From Blautia sp. (lineage in GTDB: Bacteria > Bacillota > Clostridia > Lachnospirales > Lachnospiraceae): a DNA stretch of 61,375 bases. Each line of letters opens with the position of its first letter. The stretch's first letter is position 1. A program made the position numbers and the translations under genes. Below, piece after piece: positions 7,631 to 17,566 of this stretch. The notes below the pieces were generated by a model. The model was not told where the DNA came from. It did not search any database and worked only from the letters and a program-made list of their open reading frames with translations. The stretch lies in contig JAMPFM010000006.1 in NCBI GenBank assembly GCA_023664455.1, forward strand, positions 1 to 61,375, given 5' to 3'.

Positions 7631-9975
7631 AAAGCTATCTTAGTCTTGTTCCGATTTCGGCGCATGTTCACAAACGCCAGAGCCGCATGACGCGTATTTG
7701 CATTATTCTTGCGGTGTTTCTTGTTACCTCGATTTTTTCTATGGCGGAAATGTGGATTAGAATGGAAAAGATAACCATGACTAATAAACATGGCGATTAC
7801 CATATCGTACTTCAAGATGTATTAAGCGATAAAGTAGAGCAGATAAGGCAGCGTGCTGATATTGCCTTTTCTGCTGAATATCGGGCAGCCAATATAGATG
7901 CCGGGAAGTTTGATAAAGAGATTACAGGGGGCTGTTATATCAATGGCAAAAATGCTGTTTTATATGGGGTGGAAGAAACTTATCTTACCGATATCAGGCA
8001 TTACCCGGTCAGAGGTTCCTACCCTGGAAATGACAAAGAGATTGCACTCAGCGCAGACGCAGAGGAGCTTTTTGGAATTGGGATAGGGGATACGGTTACC
8101 TTGAACACGCCTGCAGGGGATTTTGATTTTACGGTATCTGCTTTTTATGAAGATGATACGGAATATAATAAAATCATAGACGGAAGCTGCGCCTATATGA
8201 ATCTGCCGGCATTTCAGTCAGTCTGTACTTGGGAGGAGGAAACCGCGGCTCCTCAATATTATATCCGGTTTGCTAAAGAAAAGAACCTTCGGGAAACCAT
8301 TGCCGATATCAAAGAAGAATATGGGCTTGCGGATAAAAATGTAGGCGAAAATACGGCAGTTTTGGGACTGACAGGCGCAAGCAGCAATCAAACGGTGAAA
8401 AGTATTTATCCGTTAGCGGTTATTTGTTTTGTATTAATCTTAATTTCGGGCATTTTCATGATTTCAAGCTGTATGAATAGTACCGTTGCGCAGAGGACAA
8501 GTTTCTTTGGCATGATGAGGTGCATCGGCGCAAGCAAACAGCAAATCATACGTTTTGTAAGGCTGGAAGCATTAAATTGGTGTAAAATGGCGATTCCTAC
8601 GGGCTGTCTGCTGGGGATGATAGTCTGTTGGATTTTGTGTGCAGTTCTTCATTTTCTGGTCAAAGGTGAGTTTGCAGATATGCCGCTTTTTGGGGTAAGC
8701 GTAAGCGGTATCGTGTGTGGAATCGCGGTTGGCATTATCACCGTATTGATTGCGGCGCATTCCCCGGCAAAGCAGGCAGCGAAAGTATCGCCGATAGCGG
8801 CCGTGTCCGGTAATGCGGAAAATGGAAAGACAATCCGCCATGCTGCCAACACGCATTTTTTCAAAGTGGAAACAGCTCTGGGGATTCACCATGCGACAGG
8901 GGCTAAGAAAAATCTGTTTTTGATGACAGGTTCTTTTGCCCTTACCATTATTCTGTTTCTGGCTTTTTCTGCCTGTTTTGATATTGTGCGCAAACTGCTT
9001 CCGTCGGAGAGTAACTTTTCACCGGATGTTGCGATTGCAAGCTCGGAAAATAGTAATTCCATAGACAGAGACCTTGCCGAGCAGATTTCTGAAATACCGG
9101 GTGTGAAAAATGCTTTTGGCACAATGTATGCGATTGCAATTCCTGCGAAAATAAACGGAAGGGAAACCGTTATTGATTTCATGTCCTACGATGCCTTTAT
9201 GCTGGAAAATACGAAAAAATCTGTGGCGAGCGGCAGTCTGTCAAAGCTTTACGGGGATTCTGGCTATGTGCTGACGATTTTTAGCGAGAGCAGTCGCCTT
9301 GATGTGGGAGATAAAATTGAAATTGGTAATAACGAGGTAGAAATTGCTTGTGCTGCCTCGGAAGGGATTGGAAGTCTCAGCGGTTCGGCAATTATCGTCG
9401 GCTCCGAGGAAACGTTTATACGCCTGATGGGGGAACAGGGGTATATGATGATAAATGTTATATTGGATAAAGGCGTATCAGAAGAGACGGTAGCCCAAAT
9501 CCGCAATCTGGCAGGTGAGGATTCCTTTACGGACCGCAGGGAAGAAGACCTTGAGATGCATAGCAGTTATTGGGTATTTCGGATTGCTGTATACGGTTTT
9601 TTGTTGATTATTGCTTTTATTACCGTGCTGAATATTATGAACAGCGTTTCGATGGGAGTGTCTGCAAGGATCAGGCAGTATGGCGCAATGCGCGCCGTTG
9701 GTATGGATGGCAGACAAGTTACCAGGATGATAATGGGAGAAGCTTTTACCTATGCTTTTAGTGGTCTGGCTGTCGGAGTTATCATAGGGCTGCTTCTGCA
9801 TTATCTTATTTATGTGAAATTGCTGATTAGCCATTTTGGCGGGGTATGGAAAGTCCCTGTTCATACCATCGAAGTGATATTGTTATTGGTTTTGGTTTCC
9901 TGTGTTGTGGCGGTTTATGCGCCGGCGAAACGGATACGCAATATGCCGATTACGGCGACGATTAATGAATTGTAA
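7627..9975 (+). CDS. FtsX-family ABC transporter permease
   Basis: A 782-aa membrane protein. One N-terminal membrane helix (about residues 22-42) leads to an extracytoplasmic region of about 220 residues. Three helices with a first FtsX domain follow (about 260-375), then a further helix near 435, a second extracytoplasmic region, and a C-terminal FtsX domain with three helices (about 655-775) including the '[12 protein letters not shown]' loop. This duplicated layout is typical of Lachnospiraceae peptide-efflux permeases. It is co-translated with the ATPase gene upstream. The substrate cannot be read from sequence. Confidence 0.92.
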   Translation: MKSYLSLVPISAHVHKRQSRMTRICIILAVFLVTSIFSMAEMWIRMEKITMTNKHGDYHIVLQDVLSDKVEQIRQRADIAFSAEYRAANIDAGKFDKEITGGCYINGKNAVLYGVEETYLTDIRHYPVRGSYPGNDKEIALSADAEELFGIGIGDTVTLNTPAGDFDFTVSAFYEDDTEYNKIIDGSCAYMNLPAFQSVCTWEEETAAPQYYIRFAKEKNLRETIADIKEEYGLADKNVGENTAVLGLTGASSNQTVKSIYPLAVICFVLILISGIFMISSCMNSTVAQRTSFFGMMRCIGASKQQIIRFVRLEALNWCKMAIPTGCLLGMIVCWILCAVLHFLVKGEFADMPLFGVSVSGIVCGIAVGIITVLIAAHSPAKQAAKVSPIAAVSGNAENGKTIRHAANTHFFKVETALGIHHATGAKKNLFLMTGSFALTIILFLAFSACFDIVRKLLPSESNFSPDVAIASSENSNSIDRDLAEQISEIPGVKNAFGTMYAIAIPAKINGRETVIDFMSYDAFMLENTKKSVASGSLSKLYGDSGYVLTIFSESSRLDVGDKIEIGNNEVEIACAASEGIGSLSGSAIIVGSEETFIRLMGEQGYMMINVILDKGVSEETVAQIRNLAGEDSFTDRREEDLEMHSSYWVFRIAVYGFLLIIAFITVLNIMNSVSMGVSARIRQYGAMRAVGMDGRQVTRMIMGEAFTYAFSGLAVGVIIGLLLHYLIYVKLLISHFGGVWKVPVHTIEVILLLVLVSCVVAVYAPAKRIRNMPITATINEL

Positions 9976-10057
9976 TAACAGGCCTATTCCCGCGGACAAC
10001 GAGTCAAGCGCTGCTTGCATCGGGGTTGTAATTTTTGCCACATTCCATACCAAAATG

Positions 10058-10089
10058 AAAAGAGCATTCTATCAAGGATGCTCTTTTTT
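10058..10089 (+). terminator. Rho-independent terminator
   Basis: Perfect 10-bp arms AAAAGAGCAT (10058-10067) and ATGCTCTTTT (10078-10087) are followed by further T residues. It ends the transporter operon about 85 bp after the permease stop. Confidence 0.85.
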
Positions 10090-10279
10090 GGCAATATTTG
10101 CAAGGCTGCAAAAGAATATCCTTATCCAGAATGGAACAAAGACACATGTGAAAAAAGGGGTAAAATAGGGAAAAACAGCGAAAAAAAGAGAAAAAAAGAG
10201 AAATAAGACGACCTGAAACAAATAATGCCGCCGGGAAATGTATGTGCACGAAACGGGCATTTTTCGGAAAGTGGCGTGG

Positions 10280-10308
10280 TTGAAATGATAAACTAATATT
10301 GATATAAT
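10280..10308 (+). promoter_or_regulatory. sigma-A-type promoter of the giant-protein operon
   Basis: TTGAAA at 10280-10285 and a consensus TATAAT at 10303-10308 are separated by 17 bp. Transcription would begin near 10315, giving a leader of about 245 nt that contains the 19-bp repeat array before the first gene at 10561. Confidence 0.75.
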
Positions 10309-10385
10309 AACGAACATAATTATCATAGGAAGCGATAATAGAATGCAGGAAAAAAGGAGATGAGCAGCGAAAGAAATCTGATATC

Positions 10386-10529
10386 ACAAAGGCAATCTGG
10401 CATTACAAAGGCAATGTAGTATTACAAAGGCAATCTGGCATTACAAAGGCAATCTAGTATCACAAAGGCAATCTGGCATTACAAAGGCAATGTAGTATTA
10501 CAAAGGCAATCTAGTATCACAAAGGCAAT
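10386..10529 (+). repeat. eight direct 19-bp repeats in the operon leader
   Basis: The 11-mer ACAAAGGCAAT occurs at 10386, 10405, 10424, 10443, 10462, 10481, 10500 and 10519, an exact 19-bp period. The 8-base linkers are of three kinds, CTGGCATT, GTAGTATT and CTAGTATC, with a diverged last one. The order is roughly alternating. A period of 19 is not a multiple of 3, so this is not a peptide repeat. No larger gene lies in the 585 bp between 9975 and 10561. Possible roles are a reiterated protein-binding site or an RNA leader element. Confidence 0.95.
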
Positions 10530-10560
10530 TTGACATGGCAGAAGACTAGGAGGACAAAGG

Positions 10561-12303
10561 ATGAATAAGGAAAACGGGAATTACCATGAAAAGGAAAATC
10601 TTCAAAAAGAAGTATTATTTGAGGATTTTCTTTTTTTGGCAAAAGAGGCGGCGCAAAACGAAACCAACGAGGTGAATCTGGATGGCGCCAATCCGCATCA
10701 TACGCAGATTCTGAAAGCGATGTATGCCGGAATGGGGCAGGAAAAGTTTCCCTGTGTTTATGAGGCTTTTCAGAACTGGAAAGCGGACAGAGAGGATTTG
10801 CGCTACCGGGAGTTTGGAGAAGACGGATGGGAGTTGGGGCTGTTTCCAGAAAGAATCTGCGTAGATGAGTCGGGGCTGCATTTTACTGCGGTAGCCAGCA
10901 GTCCCAAATATAACTCGCAGATGACTTTGCAGACGGTGTTACTATCAGCCGGGGCGGACGGGACGCCTGAGGATATCTGTAAAGTCTGTCAGCCGAGTAT
11001 CTGCTTTGCTCCCCTAAGGAGGCTCTCAGCGGGTGTGGGAGCCGAATGGAAGGAAATCAGAAAGAATGGTTCTTCAGAGATTTTACAGGCGCTGTTGATT
11101 TATGCAGGCGTGGACGAAGAAGGGCTTTTTCAGTCGAAAGCGTTTCTTTGCGGGTTAGGTCAGACAAACTCTTTTTCGGGGGAATATTTAAATGAGATTC
11201 AGGTGAAGGACCCGGTTTTTCAGCGCAAAACAGAGCATAAAGACGACGACCCCTATATCATAAGCTATGGACGCGCCAATCCGTCCCACCCAGACGATTA
11301 TGATTATGTGGAGGAAACTTTTGACAAGCAGGACATGACATTTCCCTGCAGTGGAGAGGCGGTTTTTAAAAATTCCAAGGACACTTATGGAGGCATTTGT
11401 TCTGGCACGGTAGCGACTTCTATTTTTCAACTGGAACTGGAAACGGGCGGAGTAGTCCGTTGTGGCTGCAGCAGTTTCGATGAATATGTATCTTCCAAGG
11501 TTTTCGAGGAAACCTGCGGTTTTGCCTGGGATTTTAAAAAGATGCCCTGGGGCAACCGCAATCCTTTTAAAAGACAGATGGATCTGACGGCGGATTTAAG
11601 GCTGATGCTTGCCTATTATGTCAATGGAAAGTCTGATTCACCAAGGTATATGACGGTCTGTAGCTGCGAGCCGGGCGACAATGATAAAGACTATCAGAAG
11701 ATTAATAAAATACAGCTTTATTGGGGATGTCTGGAGGAGCATACCGAGATCCTGATGGCGGATGGAAGCAGGAAACAAATCCGGGATATCAGGGAAGGCG
11801 AGTGTGTGCGGGGATTAGAAAATATATGGTGTGTTACGGATGCTCTGACAGGGGAAGAAAAGATTCTATACCGTCTGGATTTCGCAGAACGTCCGGGCGG
11901 GGAAATCCGGCGCATGGTTAAGTGCAGCGCAGAACACCCGTTTCTTACGGAAAAAGGCGCGGTTTCTGCAAAGGAAATGGAAGTGGGCGTCAGTGTGACA
12001 GACTGCGAAGGAGTGAGGTTATACCTGGTAGAAAAACAGATAGAGGACATTCATGGTTCTAAAGTATGCAATCTGAAACTGACAGGAATGGACGGGGGGC
12101 GTCCGGCGGAAGAGAAAGCGGTGTTTTATGCCAATGGCATTGCAGTAGGCGATAACTGTATGCAGGGATATGTACTGCGCATGGAAAGGCAGAGACGGGA
12201 AGAGAGGCATAAGCTGTCCAATCGCTGGAGGACAGATTACGAATCGGCGCAGGTTGTCTTGAATCTGAGACAGGAGGGAGGAGTCGTATGGGAACAGGAT
12301 TAA
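10561..12303 (+). CDS. 580-aa unknown protein carrying a mini-intein-like Hint domain (operon gene 1)
   Basis: The host part is unrecognised: about 389 N-terminal and 48 C-terminal residues, rich in Cys and aromatic residues, with no signal peptide or membrane segment. Residues 390-532 form a Hint (hedgehog/intein) domain. It starts at Cys390 ('CLEEHTEILMADG'), has a block-B-like 'CSAEHPF' with His459, and ends 'ANGIAVGDN' before Cys533. If it splices, a protein of about 437 residues results, joined at 'LYWG' and 'CMQGY'. The start is fixed by AGGAGG at 10548-10553. The gene overlaps the next one by 16 bp. It is the first gene of a five-gene operon. Confidence 0.85.
   Translation: MNKENGNYHEKENLQKEVLFEDFLFLAKEAAQNETNEVNLDGANPHHTQILKAMYAGMGQEKFPCVYEAFQNWKADREDLRYREFGEDGWELGLFPERICVDESGLHFTAVASSPKYNSQMTLQTVLLSAGADGTPEDICKVCQPSICFAPLRRLSAGVGAEWKEIRKNGSSEILQALLIYAGVDEEGLFQSKAFLCGLGQTNSFSGEYLNEIQVKDPVFQRKTEHKDDDPYIISYGRANPSHPDDYDYVEETFDKQDMTFPCSGEAVFKNSKDTYGGICSGTVATSIFQLELETGGVVRCGCSSFDEYVSSKVFEETCGFAWDFKKMPWGNRNPFKRQMDLTADLRLMLAYYVNGKSDSPRYMTVCSCEPGDNDKDYQKINKIQLYWGCLEEHTEILMADGSRKQIRDIREGECVRGLENIWCVTDALTGEEKILYRLDFAERPGGEIRRMVKCSAEHPFLTEKGAVSAKEMEVGVSVTDCEGVRLYLVEKQIEDIHGSKVCNLKLTGMDGGRPAEEKAVFYANGIAVGDNCMQGYVLRMERQRREERHKLSNRWRTDYESAQVVLNLRQEGGVVWEQD
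11728..12156 (+). other. mini-intein / bacterial intein-like Hint domain coding segment (143 codons)
   Basis: The segment encodes Cys1, a block A-like start, a block B-like histidine (His459 of the host protein), a block F/G-like end with terminal Asn, and a Cys at the +1 position. At 143 residues it is the size of endonuclease-free mini-inteins. The penultimate residue is Asp instead of the usual His, which some active inteins and intein-like domains also lack. Activity could therefore be full splicing, cleavage only, or none. Confidence 0.7.
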
Positions 12304-14519
12304 CGGCGGCGTCTTTGCCGGTGGTTTATCAGATTGTCTGTACTTTTCCTGAGGATGAGGTTCGCTATCTGATAAGCTGGAGAACGGACGAGGAGGCGGG
12401 ACCATACAGAATCACCGTGAAAAGCGGGGATACGGTAGTGGGACAAGTCGATGCGGTTTATGGCGTGACAGGAACGATAACCGTAGCGCAGGGAAAAGAG
12501 GGAGAACGCTATCTGCTGTCGGTAGAAGCAACGGACGCCCCATCTTCTGGCGGCGGAACCATCGTTCCAGCAAGACCGTTTATGGATATCCGTCAAGTGG
12601 TGGCAGAAAATGCAGAGTCTCTGGCATTGCTTTATGAAGCGTCGGACTGTCTGATAGAAAAAAGCAATATCCGTATTCTGGACAGGGAAGGAATTACGCT
12701 GGCGGAGCAGACGGTGGATGGTTATCTGGATACCTTTTCTTTGCGTAAAGCCGGTTTGATGGGCGTAGAGAGCTTTGATTTGCAACTGCGCTGCGGCTAT
12801 TATTCCGCCGGCGTGCTGGTCTGGCAGGACTATGGAGATGAGAAAATCCGTATCTGTATGGAGCAGCCCAGGCTGACCTCTCTGCAGCTTGTTTCCGACA
12901 AGGATACAGGCTGGAAAGGTTCGTTTTCCTATACTTATGATACGACGTTGGATGAGAGTGGGGCAGCGTGCAAGATAGCGTCTGATACGGCTGTTACCGT
13001 GCACGATGCGACGTCGCAGGAAACACCTCTGCTGTATCTGAAACAGGCTGACAGGTATCTTGCACTAGATATTGAGAAAAAAGAAGACGCGCAGGAAGGA
13101 ACGTTTACTCTTTCTGCGGAAGATGCGGCGGAAGTGGACAATGAAGGGATTTTCTTAAAAGTGCAGAAAGGCGTAGCGCTTTCTCTGGCGAGCCTGATGG
13201 AACGGCTTGTAATCGAAACACCGCGGATTGAGGCGGAATACCTGAATAAAAAGCAGTGGGTCTGTCATTTACAGGAAGGCTCTTATGGACGTTATCAGGC
13301 GCTCATACGCAAGACGGATGAAAGTCTGGTGAGAGAAAATTTTATCGGCAGGAAATTTACTACGGACTGGGATGGTGTGAAGTCTATAAAAATCGCCTGT
13401 CAGTCGCATAACAGCATCGGGCCCTATACAGAGGAAATTCTAATGGAACGTTCGCTGTATCAATGGAACAGCGGGCTGTTGTACCGGGATACGCTGCCTA
13501 GAGATGGACAGGCGGGAGATATCAGCCTGGAATTGGAATTGTCTCAATTTGAAGGAAGCATTACGCAGGGAGCTTTTTCCCTGAGCGCTGCACAGTCTTC
13601 GGAGCAGGGAACGGATACGGTCAAGGCAGTCCTGACGTTATCCTCATCCGTGTGGGAAACGGAAGAAGAGAAAAGGGAAACATTGAAACAGGATTATCTT
13701 GCCTTTATAAAGCTGGCGGCGGAAAGAATAACGTCGCAAACAGATATGGAACGGCTTATGCAGGCAGTCGGTGACGTGATGCCGATGCTGCCGGAAGAAA
13801 TGCTCTGGTATCAGGGCAGCTATCTGGAACACTTTTGTCTGTTAAAAAAGGGCATGGGCGTCCGGGTCACTTATGGGCAGTATCATATCGTGGAAGACCG
13901 CAGCGGCGGGGATTTGCAGTATTATAACGGGTTTGCCGGAAGCAGCACGGAAGATTATTTTCTCATCAGACGCGGGGAAAATCTGACGTTTGAGCCTTTC
14001 TTGTATCTGTTGGCAAATTCTGGCTATATGTGCGGATTACAGCAGCCATCCTATGGGCATACAGCGGTAGAAGGTGGCGCAGGGATTCTGGATTTTCATT
14101 ACGGGGAGCTGTTTAGTCCTTGGCTTGCGCTGTACTATCCAGATAGTGTTATCCGGCTGGATATGCAGGGCGCCCAGAAGGCGCAGGACAATGAATGTCT
14201 GACGGCGGCGGAATCCTTACAATATCTGCTGGCAGGTATCGAGGATTTATATGAGAAAGGATATGCAGAACACATGTATTCAATGCATATGCGGGGACGG
14301 GCACATTTCTCACCGCTGATACGGATTTGGATAAATGGGGAAAAGAGGTATGTCGTGCTGGGCACGCAGCTTGCGGATATGATATCGGAACAAGAGACAG
14401 GGTGTGAGGAATTGATAATACGCCGCCACGGTGCAGTGTATACAGTCGGAATTTTGGGAAGGGAAGACTTGCTGCAGCTTCCCCTGATGCATGAGGATGA
14501 GATTGAGGTATTTCTATGA
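12288..14519 (+). CDS. 743-aa unknown protein (operon gene 2)
   Basis: This gene is unrecognised. The first ~200 residues look beta-rich with alternating hydrophobic residues, like tandem fibronectin-type or Ig-type sandwiches (from pattern only). A helical stretch near residues 460-510 ('LKQDYLAFIKLAAERI') follows, and the C-terminus is again beta-rich. No signal peptide, membrane helix or catalytic motif is visible, so a cytoplasmic structural or scaffold role is possible. The ATG at 12288 lies inside the end of gene 1 behind a GGAGGGAGGAG site, and the gene overlaps gene 3 by 4 bp, so it is translationally coupled on both sides. Confidence 0.8.
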   Translation: MGTGLTAASLPVVYQIVCTFPEDEVRYLISWRTDEEAGPYRITVKSGDTVVGQVDAVYGVTGTITVAQGKEGERYLLSVEATDAPSSGGGTIVPARPFMDIRQVVAENAESLALLYEASDCLIEKSNIRILDREGITLAEQTVDGYLDTFSLRKAGLMGVESFDLQLRCGYYSAGVLVWQDYGDEKIRICMEQPRLTSLQLVSDKDTGWKGSFSYTYDTTLDESGAACKIASDTAVTVHDATSQETPLLYLKQADRYLALDIEKKEDAQEGTFTLSAEDAAEVDNEGIFLKVQKGVALSLASLMERLVIETPRIEAEYLNKKQWVCHLQEGSYGRYQALIRKTDESLVRENFIGRKFTTDWDGVKSIKIACQSHNSIGPYTEEILMERSLYQWNSGLLYRDTLPRDGQAGDISLELELSQFEGSITQGAFSLSAAQSSEQGTDTVKAVLTLSSSVWETEEEKRETLKQDYLAFIKLAAERITSQTDMERLMQAVGDVMPMLPEEMLWYQGSYLEHFCLLKKGMGVRVTYGQYHIVEDRSGGDLQYYNGFAGSSTEDYFLIRRGENLTFEPFLYLLANSGYMCGLQQPSYGHTAVEGGAGILDFHYGELFSPWLALYYPDSVIRLDMQGAQKAQDNECLTAAESLQYLLAGIEDLYEKGYAEHMYSMHMRGRAHFSPLIRIWINGEKRYVVLGTQLADMISEQETGCEELIIRRHGAVYTVGILGREDLLQLPLMHEDEIEVFL

Positions 14520-17500
14520 GTGTATTTGAGCGGATGGAACAAGGGCTGTACCGACATAGCGACTGCCCCCAGACTCTGTTTTTCCATACGGACACTACGC
14601 AGGTAGAACGGCTGGAAATCGAAGAAAGCTGGAAATGCATGGACGGAATCTATTTCTTTGTCAGTTCCAATCTGGAAGAAAGCGGTGCGCAGGATTGTAT
14701 GGACAGGCTTTTTAAATCAGGTATCGGCGCAGGATTCGTCTGGGCTTTTCTGGAAGAAGGACGGCTGGTAAAGTGGTATGCCCTGCCGCGGCATGAGCGG
14801 CAGCAAAAACCGTTCCGCTTCTATGTGCAGAATATCGGGCTGATATTGTCAAAAGGGAGTCAGATTGAATGGGAAGAGGAGCAGAGGTCTTTTCTGATAA
14901 GTAATACGAATGCGTCCGCCTATCGCTTTGTCATGGAAGAAGAAGGCAGTCTGTGTGGAAACAAGATTCGACTTAAAATGGACGGTAGCGCTGCCGGGTG
15001 CTTTTCTTTTGAAGCATTACACACTGGGGATAAGTGGTTACAGCCGGGGCTCTGGTATAGCTGGGCACAGCCGCAGAACGTTTCGCATATCCCCGATTAT
15101 ATGGAATTTATCGGATTTATACCCTTTGTGATAGAAGAGGGGACGAAACTGGAATGCACGTTTGATTTACTGCGACTAGAAAATGAGCAGCGTACCTGGA
15201 TATCGGTGTCTGCGGAGTCTCTGGATACCCGATTCTGGCGTCTGTTTGGGGAACCGATGAAAATAAAGCCCCAGCCGGGAGCAGGAATGGTCTTGCAGAA
15301 AAGATGTTATTTAAGGACAGGCGCTTTTCGGTATTATTTTGCACCCTATGGAAAGTATGATATTTTATCGGAGTCTGGCAGATTGGTGCCGGGATTATCT
15401 TCTTTGGAATATATCCGGTATGGCGAAGCTGCCAGTCTGCGCTTTGCGCCGCATTTTCCGGCGCATATCACACAAAAACAGGAATTGGACGCTGCTTCTA
15501 CGCTGCCCTATGTGGAAGTATCCGACAGTGAAAAGGCCGGCTATTATTCACAGGCAATGCAATCGGCTTTTTTTGCAATGACAGGGGACGATATGCTAGA
15601 CTATGCGGAAATCCCGTTCCTCTTGGGGGAAGAGACGCCGCCGGTTCCGGTGATGTGTCCGCAGGGTATTTGCAAAGGAAGGCAGCATATGGAAGCATTG
15701 GAAGTCCTTCTAGCGCATGAGCGAAACCAGATTATGGGCAGCAGTCTTTTACCGGATACCAATACTGCTTCAGAAGAGGAAAAAACAGCCGTGACGGCAT
15801 GTGGACTTACGGTGTGTTATACAGAAAAATCATTGCAGGAAAATAAATTCACAAAGGTTTCTTTCGGGGATGACTTCTGGATGGAAGAGGTGACGGGCGC
15901 TTTGAAGGCGGCATTTTTGAATAGTCATCCGTTTCTGCTTATCGCAGAAGAAGAGGAGCTATTTCCCTATATTGGGAAGCTGTGCTGCCATCCATGCATT
16001 GAAGGCTGGCAGTTTCTACTGACGGAAGAAAACTGGACGGAAGCTTCGCCGCTGCTGTTATGCAAATATACGACGGCATATTCCATAACGGAGCTGGCAG
16101 ACAGACAGGAGCTTTGGAGTTATGGCGGCAAAAAGGGAAAAGAACGGCTGGAACAGGTGATCACGCAGGTGAATAATGCCTTCTTTATGGACTTAGAGGC
16201 ATTTGATTCCCTGAGAAGTCTGTTGAACGATAAGGAATGGTGCGGCGCACTGTTATTTTCCGTCCCGGTAGAGGGACAGGGGCTGCCAGCGGAATTACAG
16301 TTTCTGCTAAACTGCGCAGAAGAAGGAAAACTAAAAGGGCATTATCTGGAGTTTGCCAGCCGCAGTATCCGGCGGGATATAGAAGGCGGGGTAACACTGT
16401 CTGACTCCATAATATCGGGTGTTATCTGTCAGGGGCAGTCACAATGGCATTCACCGGAAGATATTGATTACAGTTGTTATTTAAAAGAACTGATTGTGCA
16501 TATGGAACATTCTGCAGTGCAGGAGTTTCAGTGCAGGGCTGCTTTCGTGGTAAACCGTCTGTTCGGCGCGGCGTTGTCAGCAAGAGAACCGGAGGAAGGC
16601 AATGCGCTGATTCTAGAGGCGCGAATGGAACAGGGGGATAATGGAGAATGCAGTTACCGTTACCAATTGCTCTATGAGACGGAATATCAGGTCTTATCTT
16701 CCGCCATTACCGGCGTGCGTTTTACCGGACTTACGCTACAGTGTGAGAATGCGGATATCGGACGTTTTTATCTGTCTGGAAGATTGTCGCTTGCTCTGTT
16801 GGAAGGCGCGGATATGCTAAGTTATGGGACAGTGGAAGAAACGGCGGATATGCTAAGTTATGGGACAGTGGAAGAAATGGCGGATATGCACGGGATTCGG
16901 AAAGGATTGGCGGAAGTGAAAGATTCCTGGCTGGGATTTACAGGACTGGAAATCCGGGGCGGCCGAAACGGCTATACCTGCAGGATGGATACGCCGATGT
17001 TCGATAAGGACAGCCCATGCCGTGCCGGTTCCCTAGCGGAACAGTTTCCCATCTATGTAACCGGAATCGAAGTGCATGAAGACGACGGCGTTTTACCGGA
17101 GGATTTAGGATTCTGCGGCATGGAGGCAGGAGTCATGCAAAAAGAGCTGACGTCCTGCTGGACAGGAATTGTCTGGAGGCTGGAATTTGGCACGATGGGA
17201 GCGCTGGCTTCTGGGATTCTGCCACATTTTACCTTTCTGACCGCATGGAGTAAAGCGGAAGATGCAGAGTGGAAAGAAATCGATAAAAGCAGGAAAAACG
17301 CAGAGCCGGGGTATTATTTTGGCGGAAGGTTCGGAACGGAAAAGGCCAGGGATGCTTCTTTTTCCATCGAAAGCGTATTGCAGGTGGGATTTGGGCAGAT
17401 GGAATGGAATCAGGATGAGGCCTGGCAGCTTACGCTCCGTAACTTTTTCGTAAAGATACTAGGATATTCTTTTCCGCCGGGCAATAACCGGCTGGCTTTA

Positions 17501-17566
17501 TTTAGCGAAAGCCGTGAAAATCCGCAGCCTGGCTGGTTTGCATCGTATAAGGAGGAGGGAAAGTGA
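14516..17566 (+). CDS. 1016-aa unknown protein (operon gene 3)
   Basis: This gene is unrecognised. It is acidic, rich in Trp, Tyr and Phe, without signal peptide or membrane helices. It appears mostly beta-structured at the N-terminus ('FFVSSNLEESG', 'LLRLENEQRTWISV') with mixed alpha/beta content in the middle. Near residues 765-790 a 12-residue unit (ADMLSYGTVEET) is repeated in tandem, encoded by a 36-bp DNA duplication. The start ATG overlaps the stop of gene 2 (ATGA), and its own stop overlaps the GTG start of gene 4, so genes 2-4 are probably made in fixed proportion. Confidence 0.8.
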   Translation: MSVFERMEQGLYRHSDCPQTLFFHTDTTQVERLEIEESWKCMDGIYFFVSSNLEESGAQDCMDRLFKSGIGAGFVWAFLEEGRLVKWYALPRHERQQKPFRFYVQNIGLILSKGSQIEWEEEQRSFLISNTNASAYRFVMEEEGSLCGNKIRLKMDGSAAGCFSFEALHTGDKWLQPGLWYSWAQPQNVSHIPDYMEFIGFIPFVIEEGTKLECTFDLLRLENEQRTWISVSAESLDTRFWRLFGEPMKIKPQPGAGMVLQKRCYLRTGAFRYYFAPYGKYDILSESGRLVPGLSSLEYIRYGEAASLRFAPHFPAHITQKQELDAASTLPYVEVSDSEKAGYYSQAMQSAFFAMTGDDMLDYAEIPFLLGEETPPVPVMCPQGICKGRQHMEALEVLLAHERNQIMGSSLLPDTNTASEEEKTAVTACGLTVCYTEKSLQENKFTKVSFGDDFWMEEVTGALKAAFLNSHPFLLIAEEEELFPYIGKLCCHPCIEGWQFLLTEENWTEASPLLLCKYTTAYSITELADRQELWSYGGKKGKERLEQVITQVNNAFFMDLEAFDSLRSLLNDKEWCGALLFSVPVEGQGLPAELQFLLNCAEEGKLKGHYLEFASRSIRRDIEGGVTLSDSIISGVICQGQSQWHSPEDIDYSCYLKELIVHMEHSAVQEFQCRAAFVVNRLFGAALSAREPEEGNALILEARMEQGDNGECSYRYQLLYETEYQVLSSAITGVRFTGLTLQCENADIGRFYLSGRLSLALLEGADMLSYGTVEETADMLSYGTVEEMADMHGIRKGLAEVKDSWLGFTGLEIRGGRNGYTCRMDTPMFDKDSPCRAGSLAEQFPIYVTGIEVHEDDGVLPEDLGFCGMEAGVMQKELTSCWTGIVWRLEFGTMGALASGILPHFTFLTAWSKAEDAEWKEIDKSRKNAEPGYYFGGRFGTEKARDASFSIESVLQVGFGQMEWNQDEAWQLTLRNFFVKILGYSFPPGNNRLALFSESRENPQPGWFASYKEEGK
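16808..16890 (+). repeat. 36-bp in-frame tandem repeat inside operon gene 3
   Basis: Units start at 16808, 16844 and 16880 (the last partial). The first two differ at only one or two bases, so the duplication looks recent. It encodes ADMLSYGTVEET, ADMLSYGTVEEM and ADMHG. Confidence 0.9.

Noticed and set aside
10386-10529. CRISPR-like array
   Set aside because: Repeats are 11-19 bp with 8-bp linkers of only three kinds; there are no unique spacers and no cas genes.
10561-12303. Polymorphic toxin with Hint-mediated release
   Set aside because: The Hint domain is followed by only 48 residues with no toxin-like domain, there is no export signal and no immunity gene follows.
12300-13004. 234-aa minus-strand ORF
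   Set aside because: It is antisense to operon gene 2, has no ribosome-binding site and no recognisable protein character.
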